From Paraferrimonas haliotis (lineage in GTDB: Bacteria; Pseudomonadota; Gammaproteobacteria; Enterobacterales; Shewanellaceae): a DNA stretch of 64,000 bases. The DNA lies in NCBI RefSeq assembly GCF_002282895.1, contig NZ_NRRB01000002.1, positions 310,001-374,000 of the forward strand, written 5' to 3'. Under the pieces are notes generated by a model. That model did no database searches and had not been told where the DNA came from. It was given only the letters and a program-made list of their open reading frames with translations. Positions 31,926 to 42,480 of the stretch are shown here, piece after piece. The position numbers and the translations under genes are program-made. How positions within the stretch are numbered: position 1 is the first letter of the stretch; every line of letters starts with the position of its first letter.

Positions 31926-32015
31926 TGCAACATGGCGCACTGTATCAGATCACATTTTGCTTGTCTAGCGCGTGATCCGAATCAAAACAATGGTCGGAAC
32001 TGTGAAGAAAGGTTT

Positions 32016-32055
32016 GCTAAACAAGCAATCGAAGCGGTTGTTCTTCGATTGCTTG
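32016..32055 (-). terminator. Intrinsic terminator after ampE
   Basis: A 13-bp perfect stem, CAAGCAATCGAAG with CTTCGATTGCTTG, and an 8-base loop, followed on the minus strand by TTTAGC. It separates ampE from the pdhR promoter. Confidence 0.7.
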
Positions 32056-32083
32056 AGAGTATATGGGGAAAGCTGAGATTATG

Positions 32084-32965
32084 CTACTGAATAACCCCAA
32101 AAATAGTCAGTAAACTAATGACCACCAGCAGCAAGATAAAGTTGCGTCGTGCCAGCTTCAGTAAGGTGACCGTCGACTCAACGCAAATCACAGCTTGTTG
32201 TGGGGCATCGCTGTTGCATTCTGCTTGGGTCGATACCGGCAATGCTTCCGCCGCCAACGCCACTTCACCAATGATGTTTCTTGCCGACGAGTCAATGTGC
32301 AACGCTTGTTTTTGCCAAGTGTGCCACGCCGAGCTGAAATGACCCGCCAACATATAACCAAAGGATACAAGTCGGCTCGGGATCCAATCCGCTAAGCTCA
32401 TGGCGGTTGTAAGCCAAGCCGGGGCATCATTAGATAAGCGACGGCTGTCACTGTAACTTCTCAGCGAGGAATACAGCAACGCAGCCACCGGTCCTAACAC
32501 CGCAAAATAGATAACTACCGCAGCAAAATAGCGGTAATTAATCCAAGCGGTGGTTTCACCAATGTATCGGCCCAGATGTTTAACCTCGATGGATTCAATA
32601 TCAGTATGGGGGTCGAGTCGCTGTGCATAGTGATAACAAGCCTGCGAGTCTTTACGGCAGGCCGCCTTAATGTATTGCGAAAAGTTTTCACGAATGGGCG
32701 CATGGTTAAGCAGCACAACCGCCACTAGGGTCCATATGGCCAGTGAAACGCTTCCCCATAACAGGCCTTCTACCGCACTGAGTAGTAGGTACAAAACAGT
32801 TGCAGGTACCACTATAGCCACCAAGGTGCGAGCGTCCGACGGTGGCCGATCATTATCGAATACGATAGCCTGAAATTTACTGTGCCATGCTTGGTAACCT
32901 AATTTATCGCTTACCAGCCGCATTCGTTCCAACAACAAAGCAAGCAACACACTAAAAAGTGCCAT
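32084..32965 (-). CDS. ampE: AmpE-family inner-membrane protein
   Basis: A 293-residue polytopic membrane protein beginning MALFSVLLALLLERMRL, with four or more hydrophobic segments including one at the extreme C-terminus. The family is encoded with AmpD and is thought to be a sensory or auxiliary protein of cell-wall recycling; its biochemical role is unresolved. The ampD stop abuts its AGGAG ribosome site, so the two genes are coupled. Confidence 0.9.
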   Translation of the reverse strand: MALFSVLLALLLERMRLVSDKLGYQAWHSKFQAIVFDNDRPPSDARTLVAIVVPATVLYLLLSAVEGLLWGSVSLAIWTLVAVVLLNHAPIRENFSQYIKAACRKDSQACYHYAQRLDPHTDIESIEVKHLGRYIGETTAWINYRYFAAVVIYFAVLGPVAALLYSSLRSYSDSRRLSNDAPAWLTTAMSLADWIPSRLVSFGYMLAGHFSSAWHTWQKQALHIDSSARNIIGEVALAAEALPVSTQAECNSDAPQQAVICVESTVTLLKLARRNFILLLVVISLLTIFGVIQ

Positions 32966-32980
32966 GAAACTTCTACTCCT

Positions 32981-33568
32981 TTAGTCCGGCAGGGATTGCA
33001 ATTGCGACAAATATCGTCGCCAATCAAACCCTTCGCCAGGATCAGTTTTTCGACCCGGGGCTATGTGCTCGTGCCCAACAATCCTATCTAATGTAATTTT
33101 AGGAAACTTATCAAGTATATGACGTGTCACTTTATCCAAACTGTGATATTGAGCTTCCTCGTAGGGCTGAGAGTCGGTGCCCTCTAATTCAATACCGATG
33201 GAAAAATCGTTGCAACGACTGCGTCCCTCAAACTCAGATACGCCGGCATGCCAAGCCCGGTCCAGCAGGTTCACATATTGGGTAATAACTCCTTGGCGGT
33301 CGATAAATAGGTGCGCCGACACTCGCAAGCCAATGAGCTCTTGCAGCGACGCTGGGCAGCTCGACTCGATGCACCCCATAAATAAGCGGTCCACATAAGG
33401 TGTACTGAATTCTCCCGCCGGTAAGCTGATGTTGTGAATAACCAGTAAGCTGATGTCGGTTGGATCCGGGCGCGCATCAAAATGAGGAGAAGATTTTTGG
33501 ATAACCGAATCCAGCGTCACCCGACCTGCCGATGCCGTACGCAGAAGAGTTTGATGGCTTTTACTCAT
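32981..33568 (-). CDS. ampD: 1,6-anhydro-N-acetylmuramyl-L-alanine amidase
   Basis: Cytoplasmic zinc amidase that removes the peptide from anhydro-muropeptides in peptidoglycan recycling, thereby keeping AmpR-type beta-lactamase induction low. The zinc ligands are visible: His in LLVIHNISLP near the N-terminus, and His plus Asp in HEHIAPGRKTDPG near the C-terminus. The start at 33568 (195 residues) has AAGGG five bases upstream; the longer frame to 33607 would overlap the neighbouring transporter gene. Confidence 0.96.
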   Translation of the reverse strand: MSKSHQTLLRTASAGRVTLDSVIQKSSPHFDARPDPTDISLLVIHNISLPAGEFSTPYVDRLFMGCIESSCPASLQELIGLRVSAHLFIDRQGVITQYVNLLDRAWHAGVSEFEGRSRCNDFSIGIELEGTDSQPYEEAQYHSLDKVTRHILDKFPKITLDRIVGHEHIAPGRKTDPGEGFDWRRYLSQLQSLPD

Positions 33569-33576
33569 GAACGCCC

Positions 33577-34746
33577 TTATTGTTGCAGATGTTGATGCAA
33601 ACGCCATTGTTTGCGACCAAACTCCAACATTACACCGATTAGCAAGCCGGCAAAAGCATTGATGAGCAAGCTCGCCCCGGCAGTGACCACAATCACCATC
33701 TTACAATAAGGCTTACCGTCTAAGTAGCGTTGTGACCAAGCCAACTGCAACCCCCCGATGGCTAATAGCGCCCCTAACACCGGCAACGGAATGTGCGACA
33801 GCACGGTTGCGGCGCCAAAATCCCAGGTAAGGGCCACCAACAAGCAGGCTAACCCAAACAGCGCCGGAGCTCGCCAACTTCGGGCTCCAAAATGATGCTG
33901 CACCGCCAAGCCGCCGGCACCGTGGCACATGGGTGCGGCCCCTAACGGTGCTAACAGCAAGTTAGCAAAGCCAGAGCTCTTGGCCAGCTTAGGTGCAGCA
34001 AACAGCTTAGGATCGTCGTCAGCAAACTTGTCTTTTGCCAGCGCAGATGTAGCAATAACGGCATTGGTTAAGGTCAATGCTAACTGAGGTACCACCAGCA
34101 ACACCGCCGCGCTGGAAAACTCTTGCATGCTTGGCCATTGCCAACTCCACGGCTGTGATTGCTGCAACTCAATGCTGATAGGATAGCCACCCCAATAATG
34201 CCAAATCGTCGCTCCAATCAGCACCACAGGCATGGCTAAATAATTGAATTGAAAAAAGCGGGCAACAAAAATGGCACTGAATGCCAAGACTCCAAGCAAC
34301 CACTGTTCGCTCATCATTTGTCCGCCAATGCCAACGAGCTGCAGTCCAATGGCCAACTGTATACCTATACTGATTGCTGGCGACAGTTGTTTAGATAACC
34401 AATCGATGGCACCACTGTAGGCTAAAATCAGTAAGGTTGCGCCCATGAGTAATCCACTGGCTTGCAGCATGGCCGGAGATAATTGCTGAACAATCACCAA
34501 TGCCGCAATAACCTTCATAGGTTGCACAGGAATGGGGCGGCGATAGAGCAAAGCGCTGGCCAACGCAAACAGACCGAAGCCTACGAAAATGCCTACGGCG
34601 GAAAAGTGATTGAGGGCGATAAGCCCTAAAACAAGCGGTAAAAAGGTACCTAAGTCGGCGAAGGCGCCACTGGCATCTTTGTATAATGCGCCGCGTGCGT
34701 CAGTAGATGAAGAGTCGTTTTGATGTTGTTTTAAATTGCATTGCAT
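33577..34746 (-). CDS. MOT1-type molybdate/sulfate transporter
   Basis: A 389-residue polytopic membrane protein related to SulP. The two hallmark segments of MOT1-type transporters are present: GAFADLGTFLPLV near the N-terminus and PIPVQPMKVIAAL at about residues 72-84, with a related GAAPMCHGAGGLAVQHHFGAR segment in the second half. High-affinity molybdate uptake is the best prediction; sulfate is an alternative. It starts at ATG 34746 with only a weak ribosome site, and ends 8 bases before ampD. Molybdate uptake would serve the DmsA-type enzyme encoded elsewhere in the window. Confidence 0.8.
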   Translation of the reverse strand: MQCNLKQHQNDSSSTDARGALYKDASGAFADLGTFLPLVLGLIALNHFSAVGIFVGFGLFALASALLYRRPIPVQPMKVIAALVIVQQLSPAMLQASGLLMGATLLILAYSGAIDWLSKQLSPAISIGIQLAIGLQLVGIGGQMMSEQWLLGVLAFSAIFVARFFQFNYLAMPVVLIGATIWHYWGGYPISIELQQSQPWSWQWPSMQEFSSAAVLLVVPQLALTLTNAVIATSALAKDKFADDDPKLFAAPKLAKSSGFANLLLAPLGAAPMCHGAGGLAVQHHFGARSWRAPALFGLACLLVALTWDFGAATVLSHIPLPVLGALLAIGGLQLAWSQRYLDGKPYCKMVIVVTAGASLLINAFAGLLIGVMLEFGRKQWRLHQHLQQ

Positions 34747-35027
34747 AGAGCTTGCCGCAGTGAAACACCTCCTTTTTTACGCAAGTTATATGCCAGTCAC
34801 GCAATTTATTCACCTGCTGAAAACGGCGTCAAACCGGCTAAAACCGGCTGAAAATCAACCTCGTTCAAACGCTTTAGGACATTTTGTACCATTAAAGCGC
34901 TACAGTGGGTCAAAATTAACCAAGTTAATGGAAAGCATTAGCAACCGACAGTAGCCTTAAAATTAGGGAAAGAGTAAACTGAGCGCAACAGTAAGTCCTC
35001 AATTGTAAGCCTAACAACAAGCGGTAA

Positions 35028-35894
<867 letters not shown>

Positions 35895-36318
35895 ACAGCA
35901 AGCCAGCATAAAAATTCAAATTAATCGCCAAAAGTAGTAAAAAAGACCATTTAGAGCGAAAACTCCGAGCGAGCTCGCCAGTTTTAGAATCAACAGCAGA
36001 GCATTTGCGCACAAACGTGCGCCATTACTCAACTAAAAGCTAATGAACCGCCAAATTTTTGACGCCTTTGTGTGAGTTTTTTTATCCGGTTTTGGTCACA
36101 TTTTGAAAATATTTAATAATGATATAAAACATTAAAAAACAAATACTTAAGCTCATTTGCAGATGAAATATTGAGCGCCTAATACTAAAATAGTTAAATA
36201 TGCTGTTTTCATTTAATTCACTTTGTACTAACTTGTCCCATAGACCAGTGCTAGCTGGCAACTACTATATAACAACAATTTACGTCTAAAACGTGCAGTT
36301 TTCATGGAGAGAACAACA
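35895..36318. other. 424-base AT-rich intergenic region upstream of pilA
   Basis: No coding frame seen. It has a hairpin after nadC (35959-35985, AAAACT...AGTTTT with an inner CGAGC/GCTCG stem, a possible weak terminator) and a GCGCAC-AAAC-GTGCGC hairpin at 36007-36022. A long AT-rich tract at about 36050-36230 probably carries the pilA promoter. I could not place a convincing sigma-54 -24/-12 element. Confidence 0.5.
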
Positions 36319-36774
36319 ATGAAACAGAACAAAGGTTTCACCTTAATCGAACTACTCATCGTAGTAGCCATCATCGGTATTCTAGCCGCGGTAGCTATTC
36401 CTCAGTATCAAAACTACATTGCTAAAGCAGAAGTAACTCGTGGTTATTCTTCTGTCGCTGCTCTGAAGACCCCTATCGAAGCATATATTTTAGAGAACGG
36501 TTCTTTCCCTGCGGGAGATGATGCACTTGCTTTAGTTGGAGCAAACACAGGTCTAGTTCAAAATGCTGTACTATCAAATAGTGGAACAGCTCTAACGTTG
36601 ACTTTCAATAAGGATGGCAATTCACCAGCAGTAGGTGAAAAAGCTCTCACTTTGACTCGTTCAGTTCCTAAGCCAAATGAGCCGTCAGTTTGGGCATGTG
36701 AGTACAGCGGTGACCAACAGCATAAGCCTAATGGTTGTCAGTTACCTACACCTACTCCACCTACTACACCTTAA
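36319..36774 (+). CDS. pilA: Type IV major pilin
   Basis: Structural subunit of the type IV pilus. From ATG 36319 (GGAGAG upstream) it is a 151-residue prepilin with a 6-residue leader cut at G6-F7. Glu sits at mature position 5, and the hydrophobic stalk is [20 protein letters not shown]. Two cysteines near the end (WACEY and NGCQL) form the expected disulfide loop. The protein then runs into a Pro/Thr tail, PTPTPPTTP, which is unusual. An upstream in-frame ATG at 36304 would give an atypically long leader. Leader cleavage would be done by PilD, encoded downstream. Confidence 0.93.
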   Translation: MKQNKGFTLIELLIVVAIIGILAAVAIPQYQNYIAKAEVTRGYSSVAALKTPIEAYILENGSFPAGDDALALVGANTGLVQNAVLSNSGTALTLTFNKDGNSPAVGEKALTLTRSVPKPNEPSVWACEYSGDQQHKPNGCQLPTPTPPTTP

Positions 36775-36796
36775 TAAGAAATCATGATTTTAATCT

Positions 36797-36821
36797 AAAA
36801 GCGGCTGCGGCCGCTTTTTTT
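36797..36821 (+). terminator. Intrinsic terminator after pilA
   Basis: Stem GCGGC/GCCGC extended by A-T pairs, with a TGCG loop followed by seven T. It allows the abundant pilA transcript to be separate from pilBCD. Confidence 0.85.
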
Positions 36822-36886
36822 GTCTCCACAGGCCGCTCATGATTTGCTAAGTTAATCGTTACACGGGTTAGAGAAAGGATGCCAAG

Positions 36887-38587
36887 GTGAATACCACAAC
36901 CAATATTGGCCTAGCGGGCTTATTTGTTCGCAAAGGTTTACTCTCCGACAAGCAATTAAACCAAAGTGCCGACCGCGCCGAGCGTGAGCAGGTTCCTCTA
37001 ATTCGTTATTTGGTGCAGCATAAACTGCTGTCGGCCAAACAAATCACTCAGGCTATTCAAACCGAATACCCAACGCCATGGCTCGATATTAAGCAGTTTG
37101 ACCTTGAGCAAATTCCGCCTGAGCTGATTAACGCCAAACTGATTGAAAAACATAAGTGCTTGCCGCTGTCACAAAAAGGCAGTCGCTTGTTTATTGCCAC
37201 CTCCGATCCGTCCAACTACAACGCCTTAGAAGAGTTTCAATTTTCATTAAGCTTGACCGCAGAGCCTATTCTGGTAGAAGACGATGCGCTGGCTAGAGCC
37301 ATCGACAAGGTGCTGGAAGAAGGCATTGACGAGCTGGATATGGCCGGGCTGGATGAAGGCTCACTGGCCGGAATCGATGTCGCCGAAGAAAAGAAAGAAG
37401 AAGACGAAGGCGAGCAAAAAGACGATGCCCCCATCGTTATCTACATCAACAAAATTCTGGTGGACGCCATTCGTCGTGGCGCCTCGGATTTGCACTTTGA
37501 ACCCTATGAAAAGAGTTATCGCATTCGTTTTCGTATTGACGGCATTTTACACACAGTATCGGAACCACCGGTGGCGCTGGCATCACGCTTGTCTGCTCGT
37601 TTGAAAGTAATGTCACGGCTAGACATTGCCGAGCGACGGTTACCGCAAGACGGTCGCATTAAGCTTAAGCTTTCTAAAACCAAGAGTATCGATTTTCGGG
37701 TATCCACCTTGCCGACCCTGTTTGGTGAGAAAATCGTAATGCGTATTCTCGACTCCTCCAGCGCCATGCTAGGTATTGAGATGCTGGGTTACGAGCCGGA
37801 TCAAAAAGCGCTGTACGAAGACAATTTAGCCAAACCCCAAGGCATGATTCTAGTAACCGGCCCCACAGGTTCCGGTAAAACCGTATCCCTTTATACCGGC
37901 CTTAATATTCTTAATACCGAAGAGCGCAACATTTCCACCGCGGAAGACCCGGTGGAAATTAACCTAAGCGGCATTAATCAGGTTCATATTAACAACAAGG
38001 CCGGGTTGACCTTTGCCTCCGCCTTGCGCTCGTTTCTGCGTCAGGATCCAGACATCGTAATGGTGGGTGAGATTCGAGATCTGGAAACCGCAGAAATTGC
38101 CATTAAAGCGGCCCAAACCGGTCACTTAGTGCTATCAACCCTGCACACCAACTCAGCGGCGGAAACCTTAACCCGGTTAATGAACATGGGGGTTCCTGCC
38201 TATAACATTGCTGGTTCTGTAAACCTGATTATTGCGCAGCGATTGGGGCGACGTTTGTGTAAATCCTGTAAGGCACCTGAAGAGGTGCCGTTGGAGCAAC
38301 TGCAAGAACTGGGGTTCACCGACGAACAAATTGCCACCAATTTCACCGTTTATAAACCGGTCGGTTGCGACGATTGCGCAGGCGGTTATAAAGGCCGAGT
38401 GGGTATTTATGAGGTAATGCCCATGACCGAGAAAATTGCAGCCATTATTATGGAAGGCGGCAACGCCTTAGACATCAGCTTGCAAATGGAGCAAGACGGC
38501 GTAAACACCTTACGTAAATCGGGCCTTTTGAAAGTCATGCAAGGGGTTACTAGCATCGCTGAAGTCAATCGAGTCACCAGTGCCTAG
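36887..38587 (+). CDS. pilB: Type IV pilus assembly ATPase
   Basis: Cytoplasmic hexameric motor that drives pilus extension. 566 residues: N-terminal T2SSE_N domain, an acidic Glu/Asp/Lys linker at about 165-182, then the ATPase core with Walker A GPTGSGKT, the Asp-box EDPVE, Walker B region [13 protein letters not shown] and a His box TLHTNSA. A tetracysteine metal motif (CKSC...CDDC) follows. The start is GTG with AAAGGA seven bases upstream. It is followed by pilC and pilD. Confidence 0.96.
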   Translation: MNTTTNIGLAGLFVRKGLLSDKQLNQSADRAEREQVPLIRYLVQHKLLSAKQITQAIQTEYPTPWLDIKQFDLEQIPPELINAKLIEKHKCLPLSQKGSRLFIATSDPSNYNALEEFQFSLSLTAEPILVEDDALARAIDKVLEEGIDELDMAGLDEGSLAGIDVAEEKKEEDEGEQKDDAPIVIYINKILVDAIRRGASDLHFEPYEKSYRIRFRIDGILHTVSEPPVALASRLSARLKVMSRLDIAERRLPQDGRIKLKLSKTKSIDFRVSTLPTLFGEKIVMRILDSSSAMLGIEMLGYEPDQKALYEDNLAKPQGMILVTGPTGSGKTVSLYTGLNILNTEERNISTAEDPVEINLSGINQVHINNKAGLTFASALRSFLRQDPDIVMVGEIRDLETAEIAIKAAQTGHLVLSTLHTNSAAETLTRLMNMGVPAYNIAGSVNLIIAQRLGRRLCKSCKAPEEVPLEQLQELGFTDEQIATNFTVYKPVGCDDCAGGYKGRVGIYEVMPMTEKIAAIIMEGGNALDISLQMEQDGVNTLRKSGLLKVMQGVTSIAEVNRVTSA

Positions 38588-38711
38588 TTAGCAGCTTAAG
38601 CGTGTGTTAACTCGTGAGCCTCGTCAACTTCTTTACACTAGGCGAGGTTAGCAAACTTAGCTAAACTGGTGAGATAACGGATAACAACAATAACGAGCAA
38701 GGAACTGGGGT

Positions 38712-39974
38712 ATGGCTACGGCAACCGCAAAAGGCCAAGCGAAAAACAAGGCAAAGGCAAAAGAAAACAAGGTATTCACTTTCACTTGGAAAGGGATTAA
38801 CCGTAACGGCCAAAAAGCCAGCGGTGAACTCAAAGGTGCCAGTGCCACCGAAGTGCGAGCCCAACTCAAAGGCCAAGGGATCACCCCAAAATCGGTGCAA
38901 AAGAAAGCCAAACCTTTGTTCAGTTTGGGTGGCCCTAAAATCGTCCCCATGGACGTGGCCATGCTTACCCGCCAAATCGCCACCATGTTATCCGCCGGTG
39001 TGCCGCTCGTGACCGCCATTGAGTTGTTGGCTAAAAGCCACGAAAAAGAGCCCATGCGCAACTTGTTAAATACCATTTTGGCGGACTTGCAATCCGGTTT
39101 GCCATTTTGGGAGGCATTAAAGCCCCACCGACGTTACTTTGATGACTTGTACGTGGATTTGGTGAAAGCCGGGGAGAGCTCAGGATCGTTAGACGTGGTA
39201 TTTGATCGCATCGCCTTATATCGAGAAAAAGCAGAAGCGCTTAAGTCTAAGATCAAGAAAGCCATGTTCTACCCCGCTGCGGTCACCATTGTCGCTTTGG
39301 TGGTGACGGCCATACTCTTGATTAAAGTGGTGCCTCAATTTGAGGCTATTTTTGAAGGCTTTGGAGCAGAGTTACCAGCCTTTACTCAATTCCTCATTAC
39401 CTGTTCTGAATTTATGCAGGCCTATTGGCTGTATATATTTGGTGGCGCGGCTATAGGTGGCTATTTGTTCAAGCGCGCCCATGAAAAGTCGCAACAGGTC
39501 AGAGACAAAACCGATATCTTCCTGCTTAAGCTGCCGGTATTCGGTGAAATTCTTCACAAAGCCGCCATTGCCCGCTTTTCTCGAACGCTCGCTACCACTT
39601 TCGCCGCCGGTGTGCCCTTGATTGATGGCATGGAGTCGGCGGCAGGCGCGTCCGGCAACGCCGTCTATCGCGATGCCATTATGGATATTCGCCAAGAGGT
39701 GATGGCCGGTATGCAGCTTAATACAGCCATGCACACCGCAGGGCTATTTCCAGAAATGCTGATTCAGATGGTTCAAATTGGCGAGGAAGCCGGCTCTCTA
39801 GACGACATGCTCAATAAAGTCGCCAGCATTTATGAAATGCAGGTTGATGATGCCGTAGATGGCCTCAGCTCGCTTATTGAACCCATTATGATGGTGGTTA
39901 TTGGCGGTATCGTTGGTGGCTTAATTGTGGGTATGTACTTACCTATTTTCCAAATGGGCGATGTTATCGGCTAA
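38712..39974 (+). CDS. pilC: Type IV pilus inner-membrane platform protein
   Basis: Polytopic platform that couples PilB to pilin insertion. 420 residues with two T2SSF repeats (about 85-210 and 285-405) and three main hydrophobic segments; MDVAMLTRQIATMLSAGVPL and the repeat IARFSRTLATTFAAGVPLID are the duplicated cores. A basic Lys/Ala-rich N-terminus precedes the first repeat. It lies 124 bases after pilB. Confidence 0.96.
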   Translation: MATATAKGQAKNKAKAKENKVFTFTWKGINRNGQKASGELKGASATEVRAQLKGQGITPKSVQKKAKPLFSLGGPKIVPMDVAMLTRQIATMLSAGVPLVTAIELLAKSHEKEPMRNLLNTILADLQSGLPFWEALKPHRRYFDDLYVDLVKAGESSGSLDVVFDRIALYREKAEALKSKIKKAMFYPAAVTIVALVVTAILLIKVVPQFEAIFEGFGAELPAFTQFLITCSEFMQAYWLYIFGGAAIGGYLFKRAHEKSQQVRDKTDIFLLKLPVFGEILHKAAIARFSRTLATTFAAGVPLIDGMESAAGASGNAVYRDAIMDIRQEVMAGMQLNTAMHTAGLFPEMLIQMVQIGEEAGSLDDMLNKVASIYEMQVDDAVDGLSSLIEPIMMVVIGGIVGGLIVGMYLPIFQMGDVIG

Positions 39975-40020
39975 TCAAAAACAATAAGAACTAAAACAAG
40001 AACTAGAATAAGAACAATCA

Positions 40021-40896
40021 ATGCAAGAATTTGTAGAACTCATGCAGACCCACACCGCTGTGTGGCTCGCAATAGCAAGTATATTTGGTTTAGTGGTCGG
40101 CTCGTTTTTAAACGTAGTCATTCATCGAACCCCTATTTTGTTGAAGCGTCAGTGGCGAGAAGACTGCCAAGAGTTGTTTGAAAACGCTGAGAGCGTGGAT
40201 GACGGCTATCCAAAAAAGTACAACCTCATCACACCTAACAGCCAATGCCCAAAGTGCGCCAACCCAATTAAACCTTGGCAAAACATTCCTGTGCTGTCTT
40301 GGTTACTGCTTAAGGGGCAGTGTGCGAATTGTAAAAACCCCATCTCGAAGCGCTATCCTACGGTTGAGCTTATCAGCGGCGTACTGATTGGAATTTGTGC
40401 TTATTATTTCGGGCCCAGTTGGAGCTTCGTATTCGCCGCCATCTTTACCTTTGTGCTCATCGCCCTCACCGGCATTGATTTGGATGAAATGCTGCTGCCT
40501 GATAATTTCACTCTACCCTTGTTGTGGCTTGGTTTGCTGGTGAATATCAATGGCACCTTTGCCAGCTTAAACGATGCCGTAATTGGCGCAGCGGCGGGTT
40601 ATCTGTCGTTGTGGTCGGTATTTTGGCTGTTTAAGTTAGTTACCGGCAAAGAAGGCATGGGCTATGGCGATTTCAAATTACTGGCGGCTGCGGGTGCCTG
40701 GCTAGGTTGGCAAATGTTGCCTATGATCATTTTACTGTCTTCTTTAATTGGTGCTATCGTAGGTATCTCTCTGATGGCATTAAAAAAATTAGACCAAGGC
40801 AATCCCATTCCATTCGGCCCTTACATTGCTTCAGCCGCATGGGTGGCGCTCATTTGGGGCGAAGGGATATGGAACTGGTACTTAGGCATATTATAA
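40021..40896 (+). CDS. pilD: Prepilin peptidase / N-methyltransferase
   Basis: Bifunctional membrane enzyme that cleaves prepilin leaders and methylates the new N-terminus. 291 residues, with the cytoplasmic zinc loop C76-x2-C79 and C101-x2-C104, and the two catalytic aspartates in TGIDLDEMLLPD and GMGYGDFKLLAAAGAWLG. About eight membrane segments. coaE starts immediately after its stop. Confidence 0.96.
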   Translation: MQEFVELMQTHTAVWLAIASIFGLVVGSFLNVVIHRTPILLKRQWREDCQELFENAESVDDGYPKKYNLITPNSQCPKCANPIKPWQNIPVLSWLLLKGQCANCKNPISKRYPTVELISGVLIGICAYYFGPSWSFVFAAIFTFVLIALTGIDLDEMLLPDNFTLPLLWLGLLVNINGTFASLNDAVIGAAAGYLSLWSVFWLFKLVTGKEGMGYGDFKLLAAAGAWLGWQMLPMIILLSSLIGAIVGISLMALKKLDQGNPIPFGPYIASAAWVALIWGEGIWNWYLGIL

Positions 40897-41517
40897 ATGG
40901 CGGATTATATTGTAGGTCTCACCGGCGGCATTGGCAGTGGCAAAACCACCATAGCCAACTTATTTGCCGACAAAGGCATTACCTTGGTTGATGCCGATGT
41001 CATTGCTCGCGATATGGTTGCCCCGAATAGCCCTGCACTTCAGGCCATCATAGAACGCTACGGCGCTCACATACTGGATAATCAAGGTCAACTGGATCGC
41101 GCTAAACTGCGTCTTCGCGTATTTGACGATGATGACGAACGCACTTGGCTAAACGGATTATTGCATCCAATGATCCGCAAGCACATGCTTAAACAAGCCC
41201 GTGAAGCCCGCTCTGAATATGCCATCATGGTGGTGCCTTTGCTGGTTGAAAACAGTTTAACCCAAATGGTCAACCGAATCTTAGTGGTGGATGTGGATCC
41301 TGAAACTCAAATTACACGCACCATGGCCCGCGATAAAGTGACCCGAGAGCAGGTTCAGGCCATTTTAGACGCACAAGCCAGTCGCCAAGATAGGCTGACT
41401 CTCGCGGATGATGTGATTGCCAATGAGCAAACCATGGAACAACTGACTTTAACCGTGGAGCAGCTGCATCAAAGCTATTTACAGGCCGCTCGACAATACC
41501 AACTGACCCAGGAATAG
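40897..41517 (+). CDS. coaE: Dephospho-CoA kinase
   Basis: Last step of CoA synthesis, phosphorylating dephospho-CoA at the 3'-OH of ribose. 206 residues with P-loop GGIGSGKTT (residues 9-17), the DADVIARD acceptor-binding segment and the VPLLVEN region. The ATG directly follows the pilD stop. The pilD-coaE-zapD-yacG order is conserved in many gammaproteobacteria. Confidence 0.97.
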   Translation: MADYIVGLTGGIGSGKTTIANLFADKGITLVDADVIARDMVAPNSPALQAIIERYGAHILDNQGQLDRAKLRLRVFDDDDERTWLNGLLHPMIRKHMLKQAREARSEYAIMVVPLLVENSLTQMVNRILVVDVDPETQITRTMARDKVTREQVQAILDAQASRQDRLTLADDVIANEQTMEQLTLTVEQLHQSYLQAARQYQLTQE

Positions 41518-41521
41518 CGTT

Positions 41522-42265
41522 ATGGCTAACATACTGTTCGAGCACCCGTTAAACGAAAAAACCCGCAGCTATTTGCGGCTCGAACACCTTAATAACCAGT
41601 TAGCCCAAGCCGCCAATAAAGATTCCGGTGTAGAAGTGTTCACGCCGCTTTTCGCCTTATGTGATATCACTGACCGCTGTGATTTTCGAAACGACCTACT
41701 TAAAGAATTGGATCGCCATTTACTGCAAATCAAAAAATGGCGAAACGTCGAAAACGTGAATCAAGACAACCTAAATCAATGCATTAGCCAGTTAACTGAA
41801 GTTCGCCGAGATTTGAGTTACAGCACCCGCTTGGGCCTTAACACCCGCAACGACCGCTTCTTAAGTGCGGTAAGACAGCGCTACAACATGCCTGGGGGTT
41901 GCTGCAGCTTTGATTTGCCACAATTGCACTACTGGCTTTCAGGTCCTTGGTCAATTCGCAAAGCGCAAATACGCGAGTGGCAACAGCAGTTTGAACTGCT
42001 CTTACGCGCCATTCAATCCATTTTGCAACTGCTCAGACAAAGCGGCGAATTCGTTACTCAGGAAGCCAAAAGCGGCATGTTTCAACACGTCAGTGAGAGT
42101 CCGTTAGCCTTGGTTAGAATCGAACTGTCTCGAGACAGCCTGTGTTACCCAACCGTAAGTGGCAACAAGCAGCGCTTCACACTCCAAATGCTCCGATTTG
42201 ACAACCAAACCCGCGCCAATAATGATGTGGCCTTTTCCTTAGCTTGTTGTCAGGAGCCTAAGTAA
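41522..42265 (+). CDS. zapD: Cell division protein ZapD
   Basis: FtsZ-associated protein that bundles FtsZ protofilaments. 247 residues, as in E. coli. It begins with the typical [18 protein letters not shown] segment and contains the [14 protein letters not shown] and [19 protein letters not shown] blocks. AGGA lies upstream of the start. Its stop overlaps the yacG ATG (TAATG). Confidence 0.95.
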   Translation: MANILFEHPLNEKTRSYLRLEHLNNQLAQAANKDSGVEVFTPLFALCDITDRCDFRNDLLKELDRHLLQIKKWRNVENVNQDNLNQCISQLTEVRRDLSYSTRLGLNTRNDRFLSAVRQRYNMPGGCCSFDLPQLHYWLSGPWSIRKAQIREWQQQFELLLRAIQSILQLLRQSGEFVTQEAKSGMFQHVSESPLALVRIELSRDSLCYPTVSGNKQRFTLQMLRFDNQTRANNDVAFSLACCQEPK

Positions 42266-42480
42266 TGACCATCACCGTTAACTGCCCACATTGCAAAACG
42301 CCGGTTGAGTGGGGCGAGCAAAGCCCGTTTAGACCGTTTTGCAGCGACCGCTGCCGACTGATTGACTTGGGCCAATGGGCCGACGAAAGCCATGTCATTC
42401 CGGGGCAAACCAATCCTAATGGCGATTTGCCCGATGAATTTGATCTAAGCGACGAGACTGGCTTTTTTAAAGAAGATTAG
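42265..42480 (+). CDS. yacG: DNA gyrase inhibitor / zinc-binding protein YacG
   Basis: A 71-residue zinc-binding protein with cysteines at 7, 10, 26 and 30 (CPHC...FCSDRC), followed by [16 protein letters not shown] and an acidic tail, as in E. coli YacG, which binds GyrB. Its start overlaps the zapD stop. Its stop overlaps that of the convergent ubiA by four bases. Confidence 0.95.
   Translation: MTITVNCPHCKTPVEWGEQSPFRPFCSDRCRLIDLGQWADESHVIPGQTNPNGDLPDEFDLSDETGFFKED

Noticed and set aside
36240..36275. Sigma-54 promoter for pilA
   Set aside because: A TGGC sequence is present but no GC pair lies at the required spacing for the -12 element.
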